Source: Cylicocyclus nassatus (Eukaryota > Nematoda > Chromadorea > Rhabditida > Strongylidae). From it: a stretch of DNA of 64,000 nt. The position numbers and the translations under genes are program-made. The number at the start of each line of letters is the position of its first letter. Position 1 is the stretch's first letter. Below are positions 35,682-46,589 of the stretch, piece by piece. The notes under the pieces are model-generated. The model had not been told where the DNA came from. It worked only from the letters and a program-made list of their open reading frames with translations, and searched no databases. Location: the NCBI GenBank assembly GCA_958299035.1, contig CATQJL010000223.1:10281753-10345752 (forward strand), written 5' to 3'.

Positions 35682-36195
35682 GTGTCTAACAATTTGCCTT
35701 TTATTTTAAGGGCAAGTTTGGAAATTCCCATCGATAACGAGCTTCAAATGTTCACAACTGTTCATATGCTGCCAATAATTGTTGCATTCCGAATAATTAG
35801 GCTGCAGCTCTTCTCACTGCACGTAGGTAGCAAACATTTCGTTGAAAATGGAAAGTGCACTTGACGTGCTGTGTGTGAATGCATTGCCTTACAAAGCTTT
35901 AAGCCCTAGAGTACACGTAAAAGCTGCTGTGAATGGTGACAGACCACTGAATACAATTTCTTTTTATTGATAGAACTGAGACTTTGCTTAGTTTGCGGAA
36001 ATAATTCGGATCTTTTCTATGAACTGCTATGGTCTTACAACTTAATTTAGTAGCGATCATTTATTTCAGCTTTTTTCTTCTTTTTCATGACCCACTTTCA
36101 GTCATGCTCTCTTTATTTGGGTCACACTGGAAGATTATCTAGTGCTTAGCTAGAAGATTTCGATCATTTTCACCATTGTCGTATTTAAGAAACAG

Positions 36196-36372
36196 TCTTT
36201 GCGAGTATGTGAGAAAAAAAAGATTTACAAGGACGCAGCGTTCTTGAATTACAGTCTCAAAATGAACAACTTTGATCCAGCATTCTGTTGTCAAATTGTA
36301 TACAGCAAGTACATCGCTCTAGCTCATAGCTTCCACTCGAATGACGAGATCTTGGAAGTTTTTGAAGCATTG
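36196..36372 (+). CDS. conserved exon of an unrecognised gene, left copy
   Basis: The exon is bounded by acceptor aaacag and donor GTGAGC, 59 codons, phase 0. It begins SLRVCEKKK, contains AAFLNYSLKMNNFDPAFCCQ and IVYSKYIALAHSFHSNDEI, and ends LEVFEAL. The partner exon at 59708-59884 has the same length and differs by only two residues, whereas most of the duplication is far more diverged. I do not recognise the protein. Continuing past the donor gives an artificial Gly-rich tail encoded by a G run. The relation to the exons at 45201-45990 is unproven. Confidence 0.5.
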
Positions 36373-36814
36373 GTGAGCTCCTCATTACGTGGTTGCAATT
36401 TACCAGGTATGCAATGGAAAAGGACACGTTGTAGGTCAAAGATTCGCATGTGGAAGAGCATGTGCGCATATCTCAAAACACCCCACCAAATACACACAGC
36501 CCGCATCCAGGGGAAGGGGATTCGGAAGTTCCGGGGGGGGGGGGGGGCGGGGGCTCCCCAGCAGCGGGTGGACTCATGCCCCAAATCATAGTTGCGATGG
36601 GGGGAGTGATGGATCTTACCCCCTTCACTTTGAGGCCAAACTCCCGATGACCCCCTTCACCTGGGCTGAGATTGGTATGGTATTGTACTCTGAGAATATG
36701 ATAAAAATCGTTATTAAAAAGTTTTGCAGGCTAAGTACCTCAAACAACAAGCACACTCATAAATTTACTAAAGAAACGGTATTTATATTTATTTATATTA
36801 TTTATTTATCCTCG

Positions 36815-39150
36815 TAGCATTTTGGAGAGCAGAAAGTGAGGACACAAAATCACTTAATTTTTAAAGCGCATAAAATGCCTCATATCTTGCGACACAGAAG
36901 ACCTAGAAAAAAGTCGACGGTCTACGTCGATTCTCCATGATCTCAGCTTTCGAATGGTATACAGCATGTTAGGGCTTCTTTGCTTCCCGGCTCTAAAAAT
37001 CATTTGCTCCGGTAACCGATAAAAGCCAATATATTGGTGGAGCTGGGTGGAGCAAGCTAATAGTAAATATCTCCACCCCATTTTTGAAAACTGGTTAGTT
37101 TTTTCGCCCAGCAACCTATATACCATTCGAAAGCTCATGAAAAGGGGATTCGACCTAGACCGTCGACTTCATTCTAGCCCCTCTCTACCGAGAGATACAC
37201 CGCATTTTATCTGAAAACATGGTCATTTTCAACAGCAGATTTCTGCCAAATGAAGACCTAATCACTGCTGATTATCTATCTATGTTAAAGAGCAAATCTT
37301 CATTAACAAACGTAGACCGTCGACTTTCTCGTAGCATTCATTTGGAGAGCAGAAAGTGAGGACACAAAACCAGTTAATTTTTGAAGCACATAAAATCCCT
37401 AATATCTCGCGGCACAGAAGACCTAGAAAAAAGTCGACGGTCTACGTCAATTCTCCATGATCTCAGCTTCCGAATGGTATACAGCATGTTAGGGCTTCTT
37501 TGCTTCCCGGCTCTAAAAATCATTTGCTCCGGTAACCGATAAAAGCCAATACATTGGTGGAGCCGGATTGGAGCAAGCTAATAGTAAATATCTCCACCCC
37601 ATTTTTGAAAACTGGTCTGTTTTTTCGCCCAGCAACCTATATACCATTCGAAAGCTCATGAAAAGGGGATTCGACCTAGACCGTCGACTTCATTCTAGCC
37701 CCTCTCTACCGAGAGATACACCGCATTTTATCTGAAAACATGGTCATTTTCAACAGCAGATTTCTGCCAAATGAAGACCTAATCATTACTGATTATCTAT
37801 CTGTATTAAAGAGCAAGTCTTCATTAACAAACGTAGACCGTCGACTTTCTCGTAACATCCATTTGGAGAGCAGAAAGTGAGGACACAAAATCAGTTAATT
37901 TTTGAAGCACATAAAATCCCTCATATCTCGCGGCACAGAAGACCTAGAAAAAAGTCGACGGTCTACGTCAATTCTCCATGATCTCAGCTTTCGAATGGTA
38001 TACAGCATGTTAGGGCTTCTTTGCTTCCCGGCTCTAAAAATCATTTGCTCCGGTAACCGATAAAAGCCAATACATTGGTGGAGCCGGATTGGAGCAAGCT
38101 AATAGTAAATATCTCCACCCCATTTTTGAAAACTGGTCTGTTTTTTCGCCCAGCAACCTATATACCATTCGAAAGCTCATGAAAAGGGGATTCGACCTAG
38201 ACCGTCGACTTCATTCTAGCCCCTCTCTACCGAGAGATACACCGCATTTTATCTGAAAACATGGTCATTTTCAACAGCAGATTTCTGCCAAATGAAGACC
38301 TAATCATTACTGATTATCTATCTGTATTAAAGAGCAAGTCTTCATTAACAAACGTAGACCGTCGACTTTCTCGTAACATCCATTTGGAGAGCAGAAAGTG
38401 AGGACACAAAATCAGTTAATTTTTGAAGCACATAAAATCCCTCATATCTCGCGGCACAGAAGACCTAGAAAAAAGTCGACGGTCTACGTCAATTCTCCAT
38501 GATCTCAGCTTTCGAATGGTATACAGCATGTTAGGGCTTCTTTGCTTCCCGGCTCTAAAAATCATTTGCTCCGGTAACCGATAAAAGCCAATACATTGGT
38601 GGAGCCGGATTGGAGCAAGCTAATAGTAAATATCTCCACCCCATTTTTGAAAACTGGTCTGTTTTTTCGCCCAGCAACCTATATACCATTCGAAAGCTCA
38701 TGAAAAGGGGATTCGACCTAGACCGTCGACTTCATTCTAGCCCCTCTCTACCGAGAGATACACCGCATTTTATCTGAAAACATGGTCATTTTCAACAGCA
38801 GATTTCTGCCAAATGAAGACCTAATCATTACTGATTATCTATCTGTATTAAAGAGCAAGTCTTCATTAACAAACGTAGACCGTCGACTTTCTCGTAACAT
38901 CCATTTGGAGAGCAGAAAGTGAGGACACAAAATCAGTTAATTTTTGAAGCACATAAAATCCCTCATATCTCGCGGCACAGAAGACCTAGAAAAAAGTCGA
39001 CGGTCTACGTCAATTCTCCATGATCTCAGCTTTCGAATGGTATACAGCATGTTAGGGCTTCTTTGCTTCCCGGCTCTAAAAATCATTTGCTCCGGTAACC
39101 GATAAAAGCCAATACATTGTAAGAGCGAGGTGGAGCAAGCTAATAGTAAA
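36815..39150. repeat. 521-bp tandem array, about 4.5 copies
   Basis: The landmark tttggagagcagaaagtgag recurs at 36821, 37341, 37862, 38383 and 38904, giving periods of 520, 521, 521 and 521. Units 2-5 are nearly identical, unit 1 is slightly diverged, and the last is truncated at about 39150. Each unit has internal dyads: gtcgacggtctacgt (37954) against acgtagaccgtcgac (38352), and agctttcgaatggtat (37986) against ataccattcgaaagct (38162). The unit therefore looks like an old inverted dimer. There is no coding frame worth calling. The array is absent from the right duplication copy. Confidence 0.95.
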
Positions 39151-39278
39151 AAATGTGCTGTGGATTGGCATCGTTATCAGCGCTAACGGGAACGCGAGCG
39201 AACGCGTCTATTTAAGCGTGCTTATCGTTATTATATGTTTGTTTTTCTTTGAGTAGAAAATGCGCTTTTGATTGACAG

Positions 39279-40650
39279 TTGTGCCATCATTATCAGCACA
39301 TACTCAAAAAAAAACTATGGGAGATTGGTGAATTTCCACACCTTCAAACAAAAACCCGCCCATTTCTGGAATCTATACTCTGTAAATCTAGTGCTGAAGA
39401 AGGTCACTTCCGTGAAAACGCTCTAGACTCACCTAACTGTAGAGAATGGTTGGTTTCAATGAATCAAAAACTTTGAAGCATTCAGAAGAACAACATGTTA
39501 TTAAAATATCCTTCAATGTTTTGGAAAGGTTGGCAGTTCGAAGAAGAAGCGGCAGGAAGATTACTTTACAAAATCGCAGATGACTCGCATGTGTTCCAGT
39601 TCAACAGCGAGGCAGAAGGAGAATCGTACGCCGACGAATATGTTGTCGACATTGATACAGAGTTGACCTTTGAGCGAAACTCTCTATTTCGTACATCAGA
39701 AATCCAAGCAGATTGCCTAGTCTCAATGAGGAAATGTCCAAGAAGTCCATTGCTGATCTTCGGGTTGCTGAAGATTCCAAGGCTGCTAAATTCACGAACA
39801 TGGATATGAACAAAAGGAAGGTTTTAGTACAAAGCATAGCTACTACTCTTAGATCCCGACTGGAGTATGAACTTAACTCTGTGCTTTATGCTGCTGGAAG
39901 TATCTCGCCTTGTGACAATATGACCTATGATATTGAAAAAAAACCAACGCGCAGCATAGTATCTACTTTTTTCGGCTGTTCCGCAGATGCTGTTGAAGTA
40001 GAAGTTGAGCGGCTTTCTCGTCAGCTAACAAGACGTAAGCCAGAGGAGGTGAAGCCAGAGTTCAACAAGGCCCAAAAAAGTATGCAATATTTACTTCCCG
40101 TGCAAAAGCATATGCGATTTGGCTCTTTCCCCATTACTTACCGCAAAAATCTGATGGGCTTACTAGCAAAGTTAGTTCCCATTCCGACTAGCACGGCAGA
40201 GGTGGAGAGGGGATTTTCTATCTACTCTGTTATCAGAACGCAACGCAGAACTCGTACAACGGTGGAGCATCTAAGCAATTACCTAAGATTTGTCAACCTT
40301 CTACTGAACAAATTGTTATCTAAAAACTTCATTTAAAGGATTGCTATAAGTGGTCCAGACAGGCTGTCATCGTATGACTTTTTGAAATATCCTAAAAGAT
40401 GGTATGAAGAAACTGGTCAGCTACCTGCTGACTTCCTGGTGCTACCAGAGGGCCAGGAAAAAAAACACAAAAGCGCTTAGGAGGAAAAGAACGTTTCAAA
40501 TCCATTTTCGACTCAGAACGCTTTTTGACGCAACTCTACTTCTACTTCGATGATCTTTTGACAGAAGAAGAAGATCTTTCAGGCAGCGAATTTGTTGTCT
40601 CTGACGTTAGCGATAGTGATATTGTTGATGATGACGTGCAGGAATTGTAA
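39279..40650 (+). pseudogene. hAT-family transposase remnant
   Basis: Four blocks follow in order: 39279-39476, 39495-about 39700, about 39713-40333, and 40337-40650. The third holds the hAT C-terminal dimerisation motif: KLVPIPTSTAEVERGFS followed by SVIRTQRRTRTTVEHLSNYL. A TAA at 40334-40336 interrupts it, and the same frame continues ISGPDRLSSYDFLKYPKRW and GQLPADFLVLPEG. A one-base loss in an A run near 40460 shifts the frame to an acidic tail (TEEEDLSGSEFVVSDVSDSD) ending at 40650. A frameshift near 39705 joins blocks two and three. No N-terminal BED finger or full RNaseH-like core is seen, so this is a truncated copy. Confidence 0.75.
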
Positions 40651-40756
40651 GTTGTTCCTAACTTGTACATCTTTTGGGATACCTTATTGCTTTCGTTTTT
40701 TGTCGATGCAATGAAACAGGAGTACAGATCTTCATAAAATCAATTTTTTCGATTTA

Positions 40757-41455
40757 TTAGGTTGAACCGAAAGTTTTTTCGCACCAAATTCAAAAATTCA
40801 TAACTTCTGAATTTTCCAGCCTATTGGAGCGCTCTTATTTTATTCTGAAAGAGTAAGTCATGCTCTTTATAACGACTTCTTAGATGCTTGCTAATGATCT
40901 GTTGCGTAGATAGGAGCTGAGAAGAAAATTAGTCAAAATTCGAGTTTTCTGTGTAGGGTCATAGAAAATGGAAAATTTGCAGCAAAAATCGGAGCAGTCG
41001 GTATTGTAGGTTCTTTCACCAGTTCTTTCTAACAGTGCAAAGTTTGCGCCGATTGAGCATTTCTATGAAAAGTTACAATTTTTCTGAAAAATACCAAAAT
41101 AAACCAAAATCATCCTTTTGTATTGCTTGCTCGAAAATCGTAATATTTCATAGAGACAATCGGCGCAAATTTTGCACAGTTAGAAAGAGCTGGTAAAACC
41201 TACAATACCGACTGCTTCGATTTTTGTTGCAAGTTTCCGATTTTTTATGACCCTACACAGAAAATTCAATTTTTGGCCAATTTTCTTCTACCGCTCCTAA
41301 CTGTGCAATAGAAGATCATTAGTAAGCAATTGATGGTCTTTATAAAGAGCATGACCTACTCTTTCATATTAAAATAAGAGCGGTCCAATCGGTTAGAAAA
41401 TTCAGAAATTATGAGCTTTTGGATTTGGTGCGAAAGAACTTCCGCTTCAACCTAA
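40757..41455. mobile_element. mariner-like foldback element, TA target
   Basis: Exact ends TTAGGTTGAACCGAAAG and the inverted CTTCCGCTTCAACCTAA are flanked by TA at 40755-40756 and 41456-41457. The two arms of about 310 bp are inverted copies (agagcatgac, cctacaataccgactgc and similar words). The TTAGGTTG terminus and TA target fit mariner-type elements. There is no transposase, so this is a non-autonomous foldback form. Confidence 0.85.
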
Positions 41456-41887
41456 TATTATATTATTGAAATTCTGGAAAAATTTTTTTTCAATTTGTAC
41501 CTGAATAAGGTACAAATTAGAGCACTTCATACCACGCTTTTTTACCTTTTCTCTCTCCCTCCCCCCCCCAGGCTCACGTACCCCCTTCACCCTGGAAGGT
41601 CAGGAACAGCCGAGACCCCCTTCACCTGGGGAGATCCCGGCTCCCCCTATCGCACGTATGCCCCAAATCCTACCGAAATTTGCCTCGCAGAAACCCTGCA
41701 CTTCGCACACCTGGCCTACTGTAATTGGCATCAGTTATCCTCTAAATCTCAATCATGCCCCTAAACTCCATTCAAATTAGCTCTAGAGGCTTAATCTCAC
41801 TCAAAACCAACTTTTGAAAAGACGGAACACTATTAGACATAATACTCTTTACTGAGCATAATACATACTAGACATAATACTAAGTAC

Positions 41888-42205
41888 CAGTGGCGGTGCG
41901 AGGGGAGGGGGCGGGGGGGGGGGCGCGTCGCAAAATTTTTAAAACTTACCTCTGTGGGTTATAAAAGTGTGCAAACGACTTGTTTATTTTTGTAAATAAT
42001 TAAAATAATTTTTAAAATTTTTAAAAATTCAAATTAGCCTTATAAAAATTTTTTTTCGGGGGCGTGGCTGACGCCACGCCCTTTTTCCCCAGATTTTAGG
42101 GGTTGGGGACCCGCAAAAACTCTGAGAAGTACCCCCAAAATTTTTTCGGAGTGCGTGGCTATTTTCCACGCCCCCCCCCGGTCCGAAATCCTGCGACCGC
42201 CACTG
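41888..42205. mobile_element. hAT-type MITE
   Basis: It starts CAGTGGCGGTGCG and ends GCGACCGCCACTG. It is flanked by CTAAGTAC (41880-41887) and CTACGTAC (42206-42213), an 8-bp duplication with one change. It shares cgggggcgtggct with the element at 35379-35681. Confidence 0.85.
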
Positions 42206-42291
42206 CTACGTACTGGACATAATACATACTAGACTCAATACTAGACTACAAATTTGACTGAATCTGGTATCACGCACATTTGCTTGCCAAT

Positions 42292-42351
42292 ATGAGATTT
42301 ATAGCACAATGTCTGGTTTCCTTCGTTCTTCTACTGAGCAACGCCTTCACG
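42292..42351 (+). CDS. candidate signal-peptide exon
   Basis: ATG followed by 20 codons, MRFIAQCLVSFVLLLSNAFT, then a GT donor (gtaatg). It is a textbook hydrophobic signal sequence ending in a small residue before the donor. The right copy at 60909 has a 2-base length difference that breaks the frame. It could be the first exon of the secreted gene ending at 45990, but the joining exons are not resolved. Confidence 0.35.
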
Positions 42352-42421
42352 GTAATGTCCGCTTGGATCAGATATTTCAAAAGTCTTTCAAATGTTGTCT
42401 CTGATAACTCTAATCTGCTAG

Positions 42422-42619
42422 TCAGAACAGTTCGTTTGAAAAATCAAAAACTACCATGCTGTCATCTCGTGTTGAAAGCATCCTCTTCCGATTCCGATGA
42501 TGAGTCGATAACATCCGCAACATGGAAACTTTTGGTGGTGGCACAGGAAGCATTTCTCTTGGACTAGGTGCGACTTCATTGGAAGATACTGGCCTACTAT
42601 TCACAAACCGCTCAAACAA
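42422..42619 (-). other. conserved minus-strand open frame, left copy
   Basis: It reads FERFVNSRPVSSNEVAPSPR, then EMLPVPPPKVSMLRMLSTHH and MLSTRDDSMVVFDFS. The right copy (61003-61329) keeps the same frame with scattered replacements. It is Pro/Ser-rich with no domain that I recognise. It may be an exon of a minus-strand gene, or conserved by chance within the duplication. Confidence 0.35.
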
Positions 42620-43613
42620 GTGAAACTAAATTTATAATTTTCAACTATAGAAGATAGAATTGTGCAAAAAAAAACAGCAGATCGATTTCATTCACCGCAT
42701 CACACTCTCTAACAGGCAAGCTGCATAAACGGTAAATGACCTCTGGTGTTTTGATGATCCTACATTCTTATGAGCTTGCTATATGGTTGGTGGAGAACCA
42801 GAACACAAGTACTGACCAATTTAGACAAGGCTATCGTCCTATCTTGATCTTTGAGGTCTCAGTGAAGGAATTATGGATTTCCTTGTTCAAAGAAATGTTT
42901 TTGGGGTATTTTGGGATCAAGTTAGGAGAACAGCGCGTTTCTACATATTGTAATTCTAATACGAGAGTGAAGCATGCTGGGTGTATGACTAAACTTCTCG
43001 TTATGGAGTTTTATAACTCCGAATTTACTTAGCATCCAATTTCGCGATCAAATACAACATGGTTAGTCCCAAAATGCCGCTTTCTAAAGCTTATTCTAAG
43101 TAGCCGAAACTTGCGCTTGTCAAGGACTTCCAGTGTTGTTTTCAAAAGTCTCTCTCGCGTTTTGTGAGAAAATTTCAAAGGGTGCTACAAAAGTGGCTGT
43201 ACATCGCATGCAGAAACAGATTGAAGCGAAAAATTTAATGCAAAATCAAATTTGAAGGAACTGCTAGCAGCAATTGTGTTTGCTTTCGCTAACTCGCCTC
43301 TGGAATGCAAAATGGGACTGGATAAACAAAGAAGGATTAGTCCGTTTCAATTTGGTTTCTTCGCTTGTCTTTGCTATCTACAACCCAAAATTAGGCTAAG
43401 GGCCGCATGCACTAACGTCCCCGCGGGGAGAGGATCGCAGCTTAAAAGAAAGCTTTATATTACGAAACTCTAGAGACCTGGATTTCACGTTGTGTACCTA
43501 TCCGTAAGTATTCCTACTACCCTTCACTACGAACATGTTGAACAGGAGCGAGAAGCTGTACGAACCGCATATTCCAGCTTTTGTATGATCCCTGATGATC
43601 CCCGGCGCTTTTC

Positions 43614-43894
43614 TTTAAAGTCATTTTTCTGTCTCCGAAGTTAACGAAAAACCTCCAAAGTTGATGATTATCCAACCCGACAGTGCTAAGCATGTTCGTG
43701 ATAAGAACAAATGATGTTTTGAGGTCATGAAATTTTCGATGATCCACAGGTCGAAATTTGAGGTTTACCGAAAAATTCGACTTTTCAAAAACTATTTGTT
43801 TGCATCAGGAACATGCTCAGCACTGTTGTGCTAGATGTTCAGTACAGCTTTGGAAAGTATCCGCTAACTTCGGAGAAAGAAAAATGACTTTAAA
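43614..43894. mobile_element. TTTAAA-type MITE
   Basis: The ends ctttaaagtcatttttctgt and the inverse (agaaaaatgactttaaag) mark a 280-bp MITE. It shares its right TTTAAA with the next MITE. Confidence 0.75.
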
Positions 43895-44343
43895 GGCAGT
43901 AGGTCGGCAGAATGAGACCCGTGGCAAAACGAGGTCACAGGGTAGGAGCCCCCAGAATGGAGCCTATGGGCCAAAGTTCAATCTTTCTCTGCCACTTCTA
44001 ACCCCCGAAATTTCAAAGCGAAAGCAGCGCTCATATCCTGTTCTCTCCAAACCCGCCCACCCCATGGACGAGTGAACCGAAGCCCGTCATGACGAAGACG
44101 CAGAGTCGTTGCGGGACCTCATGCTTATAGCATTGCGGCTGACGCTCTGACGGCGGAAGTCACTCGTCCATGGGATGGGTGGGTTCGGAGAGGACAGGAG
44201 ATGAGCGCTGCTTTCGCTTTGAAATTTCGGGGGTCAGAAGTGGCAGAGAAAGATCGGACTTTGGCCGTAGGTTCCATATGGGGGCTCCTTCCCTGTGACC
44301 TTGTTTTGTCACGGTTCTGATTCTGCCGATGTACTGCCTTTAA
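43891..44343. mobile_element. TTAA-type MITE (family T), copy 5
   Basis: The ends taaaggcagtaggtcggcag and the inverse (ctgccgatgtactgccttta). The interior is itself a long palindrome (gtggcaaaa, ggaccaagtc-like words, gaaatttcgggg) centred near 44120. Confidence 0.75.
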
Positions 44344-45023
44344 TGAAAAGCGCCGGGGATCATCAGGGATCATACAAAAGCTGGAAAATGCGGTTCGTAC
44401 AGCTTCTCGCTCCTCTTCAACATGTTCATAGTAAAGGGTAGTAGGAATACTTACGGATAGGTACACAACGTGAAATCCAGGTATTTGGAGTTTCGAAATA
44501 TAAAGCTTTTTTTAAAGCTGCGATTCCCTCCCCAGCGGGAAGGTTAATGCATGCGGCCCTAAAATGCAAGATTTTAGCAACCTGAACATCATATGAGCAA
44601 AACGATCCCAACGAAAAATACTTGGGAATTACAGTAGAAGCACCACAAAAATATTGCGGGAAATCGCGATTCTGAAATGTTGTATGATTGCCACAATCTG
44701 CCATAAGCAATGATAAAAGTGATTTGAAATCATGAATTTAAGTTTGCAGACTTCAGCAGTTTTTGTGCAGCAAAAGATTCTGAACATTGCCATCAACGCT
44801 GCGCTGAAGTGATAGCGAGGAGAAGTAGCGCTACGGTAGCTGAATGGCAGTTATCAAAAAATGGTGTTGCGAACGATTTGGATTATTGCAGATTCACCTC
44901 TATAGATGCAAAATGCGAATGTTAGTTCGTTTGATTCCATTTACAATCATTCCACATTCATCATTGAATGGTAGGCTTGCATATTCATTGTTAAAGCTTG
45001 ACTCGTTTGAAAGAACTGTGCTA

Positions 45024-45090
45024 ATGCCCAAGCCCAAACTCGAAGTGCAGACTCTTCTGACTTTGTGCTTGTCGCATATAAATTCTGGTA
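45024..45090 (+). other. possible exon with signal-like sequence
   Basis: From the ATG the reading is MPKPKLEVQTLLTLCLSHIN. The right copy at 62846 reads MCDLNEVHLLLTLCLSAF. Both look like short hydrophobic leaders just upstream of the conserved exons. I found no donor with the phase needed for the next exon, so the link is open. Confidence 0.3.
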
Positions 45091-45200
45091 GTAACAACAT
45101 TATTTGCGGTGATGATGTTGCAGCGGTCTCTGGTTTTTGCAGTAAGCCACACTTTCCATATATAACTTTTAGATTTTAAGTGTCTCTACTTTACTTCCAG

Positions 45201-45990
45201 CTTTTGCCAGTCCTAAATCTCTCTCTGAAAGCAACAAAAAAAGAGGATGAAGTAAAAGGATTCTGCGGCAAGAAGGAGCTTGATAGCAATTACTCATGGG
45301 CACAAAAAGACATAGAAAAGTGCACTGAAAAAAAAGATAAAGAATTTCAAAAGCTTCTTCTGAATGTTAAGATCCCTAAATGCACAAGAGCGAAAAACGG
45401 GAAGGTGAGATGCAGAAATCAAGCCTTGCGTTTTACATCGTAATTAATTGATTAGGAAACTTGCCGTTACGGTTTTGCTGGAGCTGATCCCTGTTACCAC
45501 TATTGGCTCGAGGAGAAATTTGCAGACCTGGGTGGATCTCAGGTAGTGGAGTATGATAGTTCAACGTCATCCTACAATCACTCGTATTTGCTGACTTCGT
45601 AGTGATTTCTAGGATGAGAACATTAATCGTAGGAGACTGAGTCCAGCTGAAAATTTGTTGTTGTTTCAGAAATACGATATCAAAATAGAAGAAAAAGCAT
45701 ATGAGTACCTTCAAAAGAATATCGAGGAATTGGAGAGGGGAAGTAGAAAATCCGCAGAATCGTTCGCCAGCTCCTTTCTCTTCTGGGTTCCAATGCCGTA
45801 AGTGTATTGTTATCGTCTTCTGACATGCATATCAAATCTTATCTATTATAGTTCGTTCTCTTCGGTTGAATTGGCTCTCGCAAAATTATATCCTCATCCC
45901 AAGAGATCTGAAATCAGAGCAGTAAGAATCATTATTATATGCTTTGACTCTGTTTTACTCCAAGTAATTGCTTACATCCATGCTTTATAA
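45201..45990 (+). CDS. 3' exons of an unrecognised cysteine-containing gene, left copy
   Basis: Four exons: 45201-45404, 45456-45542, 45670-45797 and 45852-45990, ending TAA, in phases 0, 0, 0 and 2 with GT-AG borders. The first reads LLPVLNLSLKATKK and holds three Cys (FCGKK, EKC, PKC). The second holds TCRYGFAGADPCYHYWLEEK. The third is KYDIKIEEKAYEYLQKNIEE, ending SFASSFLFWV. The last is SFSSVELALAKLYP with a hydrophobic tail. The copy at 63021-63819 has the same exon order, phases and cysteines with much amino-acid change, so this is a fast-changing two-copy family. It is probably secreted if one of the upstream leader exons belongs to it. The upstream exons are unresolved and no family is recognised. 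Confidence 0.6.
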
Positions 45991-46030
45991 CACGATTCTC
46001 ATTGGATTGCGACTTAGCGAGGCAACGGAC

Positions 46031-46586
46031 TTTGAAGGCAGTGTGCGGAAACGTGGGATTTCTGGGATTTTAGTGCCATGCGAGAGTGCCCTCCCCCCTC
46101 AAACACAACATCGCCCAATACAGGGTGATATCGTTTGACTTAAAACAAGAAAAACGATCGGGAAGTGGGGAAACTTACGCCTTGGGGCGAGGTCTTCCGA
46201 TTTTTTGAATGGGTAGGGAACGAACTCCGCCAGTTTAAACCGCCTCCGCGGACTACTGGTCCTGCAACACATGCAACAATTTGCAAAAGGATTAGTTGCC
46301 AGCGAAGGCGGGCTCAAACTGGCAAAGTTAGTTCTTCTACCCTGTTTGAATCCCTGCTATGCGTCAGAGTACACATGCTCCAACAGTCAAAATGGTGGGG
46401 TCCCGCAGCGACTCTGCGTCTCAGCCTTGGCGGGGACCATCGAATTTCAAATTGCAAGACTTTGGGAAACGCATGTTCTTGCCATTTTCGCACCATCTAA
46501 TGTGGGTTTTCGAATTCAGCGTTGCGGATAACCCCGGTAAGTGGATTTTCTAAAAACTGAGTTTTTGCCCGCACACTGCCTTTAAA
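46031..46586. mobile_element. TTAA-type MITE (family T), copy 6
   Basis: The ends tttgaaggcagtgtgcgg and the inverse (cccgcacactgcctttaa). The interior shares cgcctccgcggac and gcaacacatgcaaca with copy 3 at 20436-21178. Confidence 0.75.
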
Positions 46587-46589
46587 GTG

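Larger units (their letters stand above)
43400..44559. mobile_element. Harbinger-like inverted element carrying nested MITEs
   Basis: The ends GGGCCGCATGC are inverted and flanked by TAA (43397-43399, 44560-44562). Arms of about 215 bp at each end are inverted copies (cctggatttcacgttgtgta, cgagaagctgtacgaaccgc). The centre holds two back-to-back MITEs at 43614-43894 and 43891-44343. In the right duplication copy the site is empty, with a single TAA (gggctaacaataagatgc near 62353). Confidence 0.8.
32240..45990 (+). repeat. segmental duplication, left copy
   Basis: This block aligns colinearly, in direct orientation, with 55700-63820. Matching landmarks (left/right) are ttacgtggctgt (32250/55712), gcagactgtgtcgtcccagg (33245/57199), ggtgcttcc (33960/58485), the exon at 36196/59708, ctagacataata near 41840/60265, atgagatttatagcacaatg (42292/60909) and the terminal exons (45201/63021). 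Divergence is moderate over most of the length. The left copy is longer because of later insertions at 33438, 34627, 35379, 36600-41490, 41888 and 43400. Confidence 0.9.

Noticed and set aside
36373..36591. Gly-rich C-terminal extension of the conserved exon frame
   Set aside because: It lies after a good GT donor and is produced by a G homopolymer; the right copy changes frame at the same run.
36815..39150. Possible CRISPR-like array
   Set aside because: The units are 521 bp head-to-tail with no unique spacers, in a eukaryotic genome.
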